Below the pieces are notes generated by a model. The model was not told the DNA's origin. It worked only from the letters and a program-made list of their open reading frames with translations, and searched no databases. DNA of 5,472 bases, taken from Prevotellaceae bacterium (GTDB lineage Bacteria > Bacteroidota > Bacteroidia > Bacteroidales > UBA932). How positions within the stretch are numbered: the stretch's first letter is position 1; the number at the start of each line of letters is the position of its first letter. The DNA lies in NCBI GenBank assembly GCA_031273285.1, contig JAISSE010000142.1, positions 1 to 5,472 on the forward strand. Reading direction: 5' to 3'. This document shows positions 1 to 5,472 of the stretch, piece after piece. The translations under genes and the position numbers were made by a program.

Positions 1-178
1 AAATACGAAATATCCGGTGCGTGTTTCCTGCTGTTTATTTCATTTTCAATTTTGAGTTGAACGGCAGAATTGCAAATAATTATGTTCGGATTATCAGAAA
101 GTTAGATGAGCAGCCGGGATTATCAGGGCTTTGGTATGGCTTGGCGGTGCATAACTTTTTTGTTGATGTGATGATGAT
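1..178. other. AT-rich leader, no recognisable gene
   Basis: I recognise no gene here. Frame 3 is open from 3 to 200, but it has no convincing start and no family resemblance, and it overlaps the better supported DUF1016 frame. A loose 17-nt dyad (TTCAA, seven bases, TTGAA) lies at 45-61. The reading frame of the following DUF1016 fragment is closed by TGA at 164-166, so the missing N-terminus of that gene is not present here in frame. Confidence 0.4.
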
Positions 179-742
179 TTGCTTACCGCATGGGAAGTAG
201 GCGCTTACGTGTCCGCCCGCCTCAAAAACGCTGCATGGGGCAGCAAAACCGTCATGCAACTTTCCGAATATCTGCGGGCGCAAGACCCGACTTTGCGAGG
301 GTACGGCAGGAGCAATATATATAATATGGTATTGTTATACGACACCTATTCTTCACTGCAATTTGCTGAATATCAAGAAAAACTTAAATTAAACGAATTT
401 GTGCAGTCAGAAACTGCACAATTAGGAAAAAACGATGATTTTATCCAGCCGGTGGCTGGACAAAATCAAATCGTCCAGTCACTGACTGGACAAATTGAGC
501 CGTCACTGATGCCTCAATATCCTATATTTCTGAATTTAACCACTTTGTCGAATCATTTTGAAATCATCAATGCTTGCCAGACAATAGAAGAACGTATTTT
601 TTATGTGCTTTATTCGTACAAAGAACGATTAAACAAAAGAGAGCTTCAGCGTTGCCTCAAAAACCACACATTTGCTTCTCCATATCAAACAAATCCGCCT
701 GCTGTTCCCGTATCGGATTCAATTTCAAATATGACAGTATGA
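179..742 (+). pseudogene. DUF1016 / YhcG-type (PDDEXK nuclease family) gene fragment, truncated at both ends
   Basis: The reading frame encodes an internal piece of a DUF1016 family protein. Intact members pair an N-terminal helical DUF1016_N region with a C-terminal PDDEXK nuclease-like domain, and many occur in defence or mobile islands. Visible here are LLTAWEVGAYVS, WGSKTVMQLSEYL, DPTLRGYGRSNIYNMV and YDTYSS (DUF1016_N), then a glutamine-rich linker (about residues 74-105). After that come the middle-domain motifs LSNHFEII, EERIFYVL and KERLNKRELQRCL. Recognisable homology ends near KNHTFAS (base 679). The last 20 or so codons are antisense to a transposase fragment and are not DUF1016-like. 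The nuclease domain is absent. Upstream the frame is closed at 164, and the only start near the homology is a TTG at 179 inside a conserved segment, so the N-terminus is lost too. Family recall is from memory. A translated short protein cannot be excluded, but a dead fragment is much more likely. Confidence 0.75.
399..494 (+). repeat. Three hairpin-forming repeats in the DUF1016 linker
   Basis: There are three perfect inverted repeats in one reading frame. The first pairs 399-407 with 413-421 (9 bp, 5-nt loop). The second pairs 444-450 with 454-460 (7 bp, GGT loop). The third pairs 474-480 with 484-490 (7 bp, ACT loop). Copies two and three are 30 bases apart and end in the same CTGGACAAA. 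They encode related peptides: VQSETAQ, IQPVAGQ and VQSLTGQ. Where the copies differ, the pairing base also changes: 449C/455G against 479T/485A, and 403G/417C against 475C/489G. The arms are therefore kept complementary. Whether this reflects RNA or DNA structure, or strand-switch copying of one arm from the other, cannot be told from sequence alone. Confidence 0.8.
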
Positions 743-956
743 ATGCGAGACGTTCCTCAATACAGGGCAGGGGACTGTTGGAATACATCACATAACGGCG
801 CAAATTTTTCCGCCTTTTTCCGGTCATGTGATATTCTGCCAAATAGGCATCATGGGCTTCTTTAAAACAGGGTAATAACGCGGTAAATTGAGATGCCGTG
901 CAGCCGGTCACTGCCAAAAACCGATTTTCTTTTTTCTGCCGGTCTTTATATTTCAT
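657..956 (-). pseudogene. IS5-like transposase, N-terminal fragment (HTH_Tnp_4 / DDE_Tnp_4 type)
   Basis: This - strand frame starts at ATG 956 and encodes 99 residues. It resembles the N-terminal helix-turn-helix part of IS5-group transposases of the DDE superfamily endonuclease type, which cut and rejoin insertion-sequence ends. Recognisable pieces in order are RFLAVTGCTASQFTALLPCF (about 12-31), a basic stretch GKRRKNLRR (about 46-54), and NSPLPCIEERLAFILSYLKL followed by NPIREQQADLFDM (about 60-92). Relatives run to roughly 250-300 residues, with the catalytic DDE domain after this point. Here homology stops near base 681 and the frame closes at 657. The catalytic domain is missing, so the fragment cannot be an active transposase. 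The truncation coincides with the end of the DUF1016 homology on the other strand. That argues for a deletion or recombination junction rather than a clean IS end, and I found no terminal inverted repeat. The family is assigned from memory of its motifs. Confidence 0.75.
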
Positions 957-960
957 TTTG

Positions 961-968
961 CAAAGGTA
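961..968 (-). promoter_or_regulatory. Possible -7 box in front of the transposase fragment
   Basis: On the - strand the sequence TACCTTTG matches the Bacteroidetes -7 consensus TAnnTTTG. A TTTG at 988-985 could act as the -33 element, but the 16-base spacing is shorter than the usual 19 or so. The box ends four bases before the ATG at 956, so any transcript would begin at or inside the start codon. It may be a chance match. Confidence 0.25.
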
Positions 969-1055
969 ATGCGCGCGTATTTTGCAAATTTAATTTGACA
1001 TAATCTCATAGTGTGTTATATTTTGTTATCAAACTTTAACCCAAAGTTCTCAATT

Positions 1056-1072
1056 TTCAATTATTAATTGAA
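1056..1072. promoter_or_regulatory. 17-nt dyad in the metH promoter region, possible operator
   Basis: TTCAATTA and TAATTGAA form perfect 8-base arms around a single T. The dyad covers roughly -38 to -22 relative to the expected start site, overlapping the -33 region and the spacer of the metH promoter, where a repressor could block polymerase. It is AT-only apart from one C and one G, and similar low-complexity CAATT runs are frequent in AT-rich spacers. No regulator can be named. Confidence 0.3.
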
Positions 1073-1079
1073 TATTCCT

Positions 1080-1087
1080 TATCTTTG
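1080..1087 (+). promoter_or_regulatory. metH promoter, Bacteroidetes -7 box
   Basis: TATCTTTG is an exact match to the TAnnTTTG -7 element used by the primary sigma factor of Bacteroidetes. The start site would fall near 1094, leaving about nine bases before the ATG at 1103. The -33 region has only a weak TTTTC (1054-1058). The TTG at 1085-1087 belongs to this box and so cannot be the translation start. No cobalamin or SAM riboswitch fits into so short a leader. Confidence 0.65.
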
Positions 1088-1102
1088 CAGCCGGTTTTAT
1101 TT

Positions 1103-4100
1103 ATGGATATGACATTAGATATAAGGCATGAACTGAAGAAACGCATTCTGGTACTTGACGGAGCTACGGGTACCATGATGCAGAGACATAATCTTTTGGA
1201 AGAAGATTTCCGTGGCGATATTTTCAAAAATCACCATATCCCCTTAAAGGGGAATTACGATGTTTTATCGTTGACCCGTCCCGATATAGTCCGAAGTATT
1301 CACGAAGCATACTTCGATGCCGGGGCGGATATTGTTGAAACCAACAGTTTCAGCGCGAACAGTATCTCTCAGGCAGACTATGCTCTGGAAGAATTTGTTT
1401 ACCGGATAAATTTCGAGGCGGCGCGAACGGCAAGCGAAACGGCTGCCCGATATACGCGGATGAATCCGGCAAAACCGCGATTTGTCGCCGGCTCCGTCGG
1501 TCCCACCAACAGGACTGCCTCGCTTTCGCCGGACATCAACAATCCCGCGTTCAGAGCCGTTACTTTCGACATGCTGGTCGAGGCTTATTCGGAGCAGATA
1601 AGGGGCTTGACGGACGGCGGCGCGGATGTGCTGCTCATCGAAACGGCGTTCGACACGCTCAATGTCAAAGCCGCCCTGTATGCCGTGTCGGAGCTTCAAC
1701 GCACACGCGGTCGGGAAATACCGGTAATGGTCTCCGCAACAATCACCGACCGCAGCGGACGTACCCTGTCGGGACAGACCATCGAAGCGTTTTTCTGTTC
1801 CGTATCGCATTTCGATCTGTTAAGCATAGGCATAAACTGCGCTCTGGGAGCCGAACAGATGAAGCCGTATGTGGAACAACTGTCGTCCGTTGCAACATGT
1901 TACGTCAGCGTGCATCCGAATGCGGGGCTGCCCAATCAGTTCGGACAGTACGAGCAGACGCCCGAATCCATGGCTGCCCTGACAGGCGAATTTGTCGATA
2001 ACGGGTGGGTAAATATCGTCGGAGGATGCTGCGGCACGACGCCGGAGCATATCAAAGCCATCGTCGACGCCGTTTCGAAATCGAAAACCGTAAGAAAACC
2101 CGTCGAACCGTCCGACAGGGAGAAAGGCTATCTGCATTTGAGCGGTCTTGACGAGCTTGTCGTTACACCCGAAATAAATTTCGTCAATATCGGCGAACGC
2201 GCCAATGTCGCCGGCTCCCGAAAGTTTGCGCGTCTCATACGTGAGGAAAACTACGAAGAAGCCGTTGAAATTGTTCGCGAACAGGTGGAAAACGGAGCAT
2301 TGGTCATAGATGTGAATATGGACGACGGGATGCTCGACGCGCAAAAGTGCATGACGCATTTTCTCAACACCATCGCTTCCGAACCCGACATTGTCAAGCT
2401 GCCCGTGATGATAGATTCGTCGAAATGGGAAGTCATCGAATCGGGACTGAAATGCGTGCAGGGCAAGTCGATAGTAAATTCAATCAGCCTGAAAGAAGGC
2501 GAAACTGTATTCAAACAGCGGGCGGCAAAAATCAGGGAATACGGCGCGGCAGTCGTAGTCATGGCTTTCGACGAAAAAGGTCAGGCAGATACGTTTGCAA
2601 AAAAGACGGCAATATGCAAACGGGCTTACGATATTCTGACGAACGAACTGAATTTCCCGCCGCAGGATATAATCTTCGACCCGAATATCCTGAGTATTGC
2701 AACGGGCATTGAGGAACATGACAACTATGCAGTGGATTTCATCAACACGGTGAAATGGATAAAGGCAAATCTTCCGTATGCCAAAGTCAGCGGGGGAATA
2801 AGCAATCTGTCGTTCTCGTTCAGAGGCAACAATGCCGTTCGCGAGGCGATGCATTCGGTGTTTCTGTATCATGCCGTCGGGGCTGGAATGGACATGGGCA
2901 TCGTGAATGCGGGGATGCTGCAGGTTTACGACGAGATACCGGCAGATTTGCTCGAACTTGTCGAGGATGTGGTTCTGAATCGCAGAAGCGACGCTACGGA
3001 ACGGCTGATAGAAGCCGCCGGAAAATTCAGGGATTTCGATGCGGGACAGCAGTCGAAATCGCCGGACAACAGGGACGGGCTGTCTCTTGAAGAACGGATT
3101 GCAACCTCGCTGATAAAGGGACAGGATACTTTTGTTGCCGAAGACATGGACGAGGCGCTGCGAAAATACGGGAAGGCAATCGACATTATCGAAGGTCCGC
3201 TGATGAACGGAATGAACAGGGTTGGCGATTTGTTCGGCGCGGGAAAAATGTTCCTGCCGCAGGTGGTTAAAAGCGCCCGCGTGATGAAACGCGCCGTCGC
3301 CCATCTTCAGCCGGTCATCGAAGCCCAGAAATCCGAAACGGGAAAAAGCGCCGGCAAGATTCTGCTTGCCACGGTCAAGGGCGATGTTCACGACATAGGA
3401 AAAAATATCGTTGCGGTTGTTCTGTCGTGCAATAATTACGAAATCATAGATTTGGGCGTGATGATACCGTCCCGGAAAATTATCGAAACGGCTATCGGGG
3501 AAAAGGTGGATATTGTGGGACTTAGCGGATTGATAACTCCTTCGCTGGAAGAGATGATACATGTTGCCGCGGAAATGGAACTGCACGGGCTGAAAATTCC
3601 GCTGCTGGTGGGAGGCGCGACAACGTCAAAACTTCATACCGCCATGAAAATAAGCCCTGCTTACAGCGGACCCGTAATACAGGTTAAGGACGCATCGCGA
3701 AGTGTGCCGGTCGCTGGAGCGCTTCTGTCCGAAAGAAAAGATGAGTTTGTGGAAAACACAAAACGGGAATATCAACAGCTGAGCGACACCTACAGTGCGC
3801 AGCGACAGGCAGTCAAATATCTTTCAATTGAACAGGCGCGTGCAAATGCGTTTAAAATCGACTTCAGTACCCGTCCTCCCGTAAAGCCTCTTGTGCGGGG
3901 GACACAAACGCTGCACGCAGGCGTTGCGGTATTGAGAGAATATATCAACTGGGATTTTTTCTTTATGCTGTGGCAGTTGAAGGGTCGTTATCCCGCAATA
4001 CTGGATAATCCCGATTACGGCGATGAGGCGCGAAAACTTTGGAACGATGCCCAACTGATGCTCGACAGGATGGAAAATTATGTCGAGCCGAAGGCGGTTT

Positions 4101-4762
4101 TCGGAATTTATCCCGCCAATGCCTGCGGAGACGACATAATTGTTTATGCCGACAGGGAATATGTGTTCCGGAATTTGCGCAATCAGATTGACAACAAGGG
4201 ATTGCCGAATATATGCCTGTCCGATTTTATTGCGCCCGAAGATTCGGGAACGGAAGACTATCTGGGCGCTTTCGCCGTTACCGCCGGTCTTGGACTTGAT
4301 GCGCTGCTGCGCGAATTTCCGAACGACGACTATTCGACCATAATGGCAAAAGCCCTTGCCGACCGTCTTGCCGAAGCCTTTGCGGAATATCTGCACAGGG
4401 AAATCAGAGTGAAGTACTGGGGTTATGCCGGAGACGAAAATGCGGACATCCCCGATTTGCTGAAAGGTAACTACACCGGTATCCGTCCCGCTCCGGGCTA
4501 TCCGACTTCGCCCGACCATACCGAGAAAAAAGAGTTGTTCGCCCTGCTGGACGCCGAAAAAAATATCGGCGTAAGTCTGACGGAAAGTTTTATGATGCAG
4601 CCTGCCGCCTCGGTATGCGCGCTTGTATTCGCCCATCCGCAAAGCAAATATTTCCGCGTGGATAAAATTGCCCGCGACCAGCTCGAAGATTATGCCGCCC
4701 GAAAGGGAATAAGTCCGGAACAGGCGGAACAAAATATAAAAACGAACGTGTATGAACGATGA
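1103..4762 (+). CDS. metH: Methionine synthase, cobalamin-dependent (5-methyltetrahydrofolate--homocysteine methyltransferase)
   Basis: This cytosolic enzyme moves the methyl group of 5-methyltetrahydrofolate to homocysteine through bound cobalamin, giving methionine and tetrahydrofolate (EC 2.1.1.13). At 1219 residues it matches the roughly 1227 of E. coli MetH, and all modules are present. The homocysteine domain (about 10-330) has [12 protein letters not shown] and zinc ligands Cys246, Cys309 and Cys310 (GINC, GGCC). The pterin domain (about 355-635) has [30 protein letters not shown] and [16 protein letters not shown]. The cap (about 655-745) has [19 protein letters not shown]. The B12 domain (about 750-885) has [10 protein letters not shown], with Asp761, the cobalt ligand His763, and Ser814 in SGLITPS. 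The AdoMet reactivation domain (about 900-1219) has RPAPGYP (Arg1128). One change stands out: YINW (Asn949) where E. coli has YIDW (Asp946). ATG 1103 is chosen because the earlier TTG (1085) lies in the -7 box and family N-termini fit it; ATG 1109 is a minor alternative. The gene appears monocistronic. Confidence 0.97.
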   Translation: MDMTLDIRHELKKRILVLDGATGTMMQRHNLLEEDFRGDIFKNHHIPLKGNYDVLSLTRPDIVRSIHEAYFDAGADIVETNSFSANSISQADYALEEFVYRINFEAARTASETAARYTRMNPAKPRFVAGSVGPTNRTASLSPDINNPAFRAVTFDMLVEAYSEQIRGLTDGGADVLLIETAFDTLNVKAALYAVSELQRTRGREIPVMVSATITDRSGRTLSGQTIEAFFCSVSHFDLLSIGINCALGAEQMKPYVEQLSSVATCYVSVHPNAGLPNQFGQYEQTPESMAALTGEFVDNGWVNIVGGCCGTTPEHIKAIVDAVSKSKTVRKPVEPSDREKGYLHLSGLDELVVTPEINFVNIGERANVAGSRKFARLIREENYEEAVEIVREQVENGALVIDVNMDDGMLDAQKCMTHFLNTIASEPDIVKLPVMIDSSKWEVIESGLKCVQGKSIVNSISLKEGETVFKQRAAKIREYGAAVVVMAFDEKGQADTFAKKTAICKRAYDILTNELNFPPQDIIFDPNILSIATGIEEHDNYAVDFINTVKWIKANLPYAKVSGGISNLSFSFRGNNAVREAMHSVFLYHAVGAGMDMGIVNAGMLQVYDEIPADLLELVEDVVLNRRSDATERLIEAAGKFRDFDAGQQSKSPDNRDGLSLEERIATSLIKGQDTFVAEDMDEALRKYGKAIDIIEGPLMNGMNRVGDLFGAGKMFLPQVVKSARVMKRAVAHLQPVIEAQKSETGKSAGKILLATVKGDVHDIGKNIVAVVLSCNNYEIIDLGVMIPSRKIIETAIGEKVDIVGLSGLITPSLEEMIHVAAEMELHGLKIPLLVGGATTSKLHTAMKISPAYSGPVIQVKDASRSVPVAGALLSERKDEFVENTKREYQQLSDTYSAQRQAVKYLSIEQARANAFKIDFSTRPPVKPLVRGTQTLHAGVAVLREYINWDFFFMLWQLKGRYPAILDNPDYGDEARKLWNDAQLMLDRMENYVEPKAVFGIYPANACGDDIIVYADREYVFRNLRNQIDNKGLPNICLSDFIAPEDSGTEDYLGAFAVTAGLGLDALLREFPNDDYSTIMAKALADRLAEAFAEYLHREIRVKYWGYAGDENADIPDLLKGNYTGIRPAPGYPTSPDHTEKKELFALLDAEKNIGVSLTESFMMQPAASVCALVFAHPQSKYFRVDKIARDQLEDYAARKGISPEQAEQNIKTNVYER

Positions 4763-4787
4763 ACGATGAACTATAAACGGCTAACGC
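4753..4787 (+). repeat. Heptamer tandem repeat across the metH stop codon
   Basis: There are five 7-base units: TGAACGA, TGAACGA, TGAACTA, TAAACGG and CTAACGC. The metH stop TGA (4760-4762) is the first triplet of the second unit. The last codons of metH are therefore inside the array, and gain or loss of a unit would change the C-terminus by a few residues. The first three units are nearly identical; the last two are degenerate. Confidence 0.7.
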
Positions 4788-4795
4788 GCGAAGCA

Positions 4796-4816
4796 AAAAA
4801 ATCCGAAGGATTTTTT
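4796..4816 (+). terminator. Intrinsic terminator of metH
   Basis: A 9-bp stem pairs AAAAAATCC (4796-4804) with GGATTTTTT (4808-4816) around a GAA loop, and the T run forms the 3' arm. It lies 34 bases after the metH stop. The symmetric A and T tracts would let it work in both directions. The GC part of the stem is short (CC/GG), so it may be of moderate strength. Confidence 0.75.
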
Positions 4817-4821
4817 AATTA

Positions 4822-4907
4822 GGAGCTGTCAATAAATAAACATATCAAATAGTTTTGTGTATAAAGAAAAAAGCATTACCTATGTTGTCTCAAAAATAAG
4901 ATAACAA
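4822..4907 (+). mobile_element. Possible left end of an ISAzo13-type insertion sequence
   Basis: This stretch starts with GGAGCTGTCAATAA just after the terminator and leads to the start codon of the ISAzo13-like relic at 4908. Its position and length fit the leader and terminal repeat of the parent IS. No matching right-hand repeat was found in the window, so the outer boundary is a guess. Confidence 0.3.
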
Positions 4908-5066
4908 ATGGAAGAAGACGAAAGCGTAAAAACCCGGATAGAAGTAATGCTATCTGTGTTAAATGAACGGCAAAGTCGCATATATCTTGCGTGTGAAGCA
5001 TAAGGCATTGGTTGGGGCGGTCAGACAAAGATTGCCGCTATGTCCGGTAAAAAAGTCGCTTTTTAG
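4908..5066 (+). pseudogene. ISAzo13-type transposase, N-terminal relic with a nonsense codon
   Basis: From ATG 4908 the frame encodes 31 residues, including RIEVMLSVLNERQSRIYLAC, then EA and a TAA at 5001-5003. The same frame continues as GIGWGGQTKIAAMSGKK and closes with TAG at 5064. In ISAzo13-family transposases the N-terminus usually reads as a L(N/D)ERQxRLxxAxEA(K)ALGxGG stretch followed by an SG segment. The TAA here falls where a lysine (AAA or AAG) would stand, so a single base change explains it. The match ends near 5054, only a few bases before the nested palindromic element at 5062, and the rest of the roughly 400-residue transposase is absent. No function can remain. The frame is too short for a usual gene caller. 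The family is named from memory of the motif; the pattern NERQ, EA and GWGG is the basis. Confidence 0.75.
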
Positions 5067-5259
5067 GGATGAAAAATAAATGACGTATAACGGTTTTGAT
5101 GTCGAAGACATCATATGTTTATAGAAAAACGATGTTGTGTTTCAATTCGACCCCCATGGGGTCGCACAACATAGATGTACATTTCTTCTATAAACAGATG
5201 ACCTCTTCGAGGTCTCGAACTTCATATCTGTTATAAGTTTTTTATTTCTCATGCCTAAA
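5062..5259. repeat. Nested palindromic element, about 200 bp (MITE-like or structured-RNA-like)
   Basis: The whole stretch is an imperfect inverted repeat around position 5156. The outer arms 5062-5093 and 5228-5259 match at 26 of 32 positions by my count. The middle arms 5112-5126 and 5186-5200 (CATATGTTTATAGAA against TTCTATAAACAGATG) match at 14 of 15. The inner arms 5130-5139 and 5165-5174 (GATGTTGTG against CACAACAT) flank a central hairpin, CGACCCC (5148-5154), CAT, GGGGTCG (5158-5164). Two more 3-nt-loop hairpins sit in the arms at 5097-5113 (TGATGTC, GAA, GACATCA) and 5200-5214 (GACCTC, TTC, GAGGTC). TA lies at both edges (5064-5065 and 5256-5257), which could be a target duplication or just the end of the palindrome. 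There is no reading frame of note. It may be a non-autonomous transposable repeat, a REP/BIME-like repeat or a processed RNA. Confidence 0.75.
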
Positions 5260-5267
5260 TGCCGGCG

Positions 5268-5336
5268 GTTATCTTGACGATCGGAGCACCGTTATCTTGA
5301 CGATTGGGAAGGTGTCATCTATACGACCTCAGCTAC
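5268..5336. repeat. Three 23-bp tandem units
   Basis: Units start at 5268, 5291 and 5314, a period of exactly 23. The first two share GTTATCTTGACGAT. The third is degenerate (GTCATCTATACGAC). The 3' part of each unit differs. The array follows the nested palindromic element after eight bases. Its role is unknown. I recall GTCATCTTGACGA-like short repeats from spacers of Bacteroidetes genomes but cannot check this here. Confidence 0.65.
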
Positions 5337-5342
5337 TCCTCA

Positions 5343-5382
5343 ACTCGTTTACTCGTTTACTCGTTTACTCGTTAACTCGTTT
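5343..5382. repeat. Five 8-bp tandem units (ACTCGTTT)
   Basis: Units at 5343, 5351, 5359, 5367 and 5375 read ACTCGTTT, except the fourth, which ends in A. A partial sixth begins at 5383. On the - strand each unit reads AAACGAGT, and TAA triplets recur through the array. It is a candidate slipped-strand variable site. Confidence 0.85.
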
Positions 5383-5472
5383 ACTTATAATGACGAACAG
5401 TCGAAACCTCATTTTCACCTTATTTTTTCCAACAAAAACGACTTCAGTAGCCAAATAATTTGCCCCAACCAC
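5365..5472 (-). CDS. Possible C-terminal end of an unidentified gene entering from the right
   Basis: On the - strand a frame is open from the window edge (5472) to a TAA at 5367-5365 inside the 8-bp repeat array. It gives 35 residues, including ANYLATEVVFVGKNKVKM and RFRLFVI. I recognise no family. A second frame (5471 to 5415, containing WLGQIIWLLKSF) is also open and equally possible. At this length neither can be told from chance without the flanking sequence. Confidence 0.2.
   Translation of the reverse strand: MVGANYLATEVVFVGKNKVKMRFRLFVIISKRVNE

Noticed and set aside
3..200. Open + strand frame at the left edge
   Set aside because: It has no start and no recognised motif, and its end overlaps the conserved DUF1016 segment in a different frame.
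640..681. Continuation of the transposase by a frameshift (GEANVWF after FDM)
   Set aside because: It resembles the family's SKANQWIH stretch, but it needs both a frame change and lost residues, and the same bases encode a good DUF1016 match (RCLKNHTFAS). The junction explanation is simpler.
574..795. + strand frame of 73 codons
   Set aside because: It overlaps the DUF1016 fragment in another frame and is antisense to the transposase fragment. No own motifs.
1085..1102. TTG at 1085 as the metH start
   Set aside because: The TTG lies inside the TATCTTTG promoter box, upstream of the expected transcription start. ATG 1103 gives the normal family N-terminus.
960..1102. Cobalamin or SAM riboswitch ahead of metH
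   Set aside because: The leader from the predicted start site is only about nine bases, and I found no B12-box or SAM-type conserved core in the AT-rich spacer.
2480..3586. Long - strand open frame (368 codons) inside metH
   Set aside because: It lies fully antisense to conserved MetH pterin, cap and B12 domains and has no family resemblance. Shadow frame from metH codon usage.
3824..4732. Long - strand open frame (302 codons) inside metH
   Set aside because: Antisense to the AdoMet reactivation domain, with no recognisable motifs. Shadow frame.
4872..4951. 8-bp inverted repeat AGCATTAC / GTAATGCT around the start of the ISAzo13 relic
   Set aside because: The arms are short and 64 bases apart, with one arm inside coding sequence. 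Expected by chance.
5268..5382. CRISPR array
   Set aside because: Tandem units of 23 and 8 bases directly abut, with no regular repeat-spacer alternation, and no cas gene is nearby.

Overview
The window looks like a piece of a Bacteroidetes (probably Bacteroidales) chromosome. The signs are a Bacteroides-type -7 promoter box (TAnnTTTG) just before the main gene, no Shine-Dalgarno sequence, AT-rich spacers with visibly more GC-rich coding DNA, and remnants of mobile-element families common in that phylum. The assignment is inferred from these features, not from a database match.

One intact gene dominates: metH (1103-4762, + strand), a full-length cobalamin-dependent methionine synthase with all four expected modules. 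It appears monocistronic. Its own promoter sits a few bases upstream, and a short-loop intrinsic terminator lies 34 bases after the stop.

The left flank (1-1000) is decayed accessory DNA. It holds an internal fragment of a DUF1016/YhcG-type nuclease-family gene (179 to about 679, + strand). This fragment is joined tail to tail, near position 680, to the first third of an IS5-like transposase gene read from the other strand (657-956, - strand). The DUF1016 fragment carries three hairpin-forming repeats with compensated base changes.

The right flank (4763-5472) has no intact gene. In order it holds: heptamer repeats running through the metH stop codon; the metH terminator; a nonsense-mutated N-terminal relic of an ISAzo13-type transposase (from 4908); a nested palindromic element of about 200 bp (5062-5259); three 23-bp tandem units (5268-5336); five 8-bp tandem units (5343-5382); and possibly the last codons of a gene entering from the right on the - strand.

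I see no convincing new multi-gene system. The leads most worth following are the nested palindromic element and the compensated hairpin repeats in the DUF1016 relic. The rest is a conserved housekeeping gene between insertion-sequence scars.
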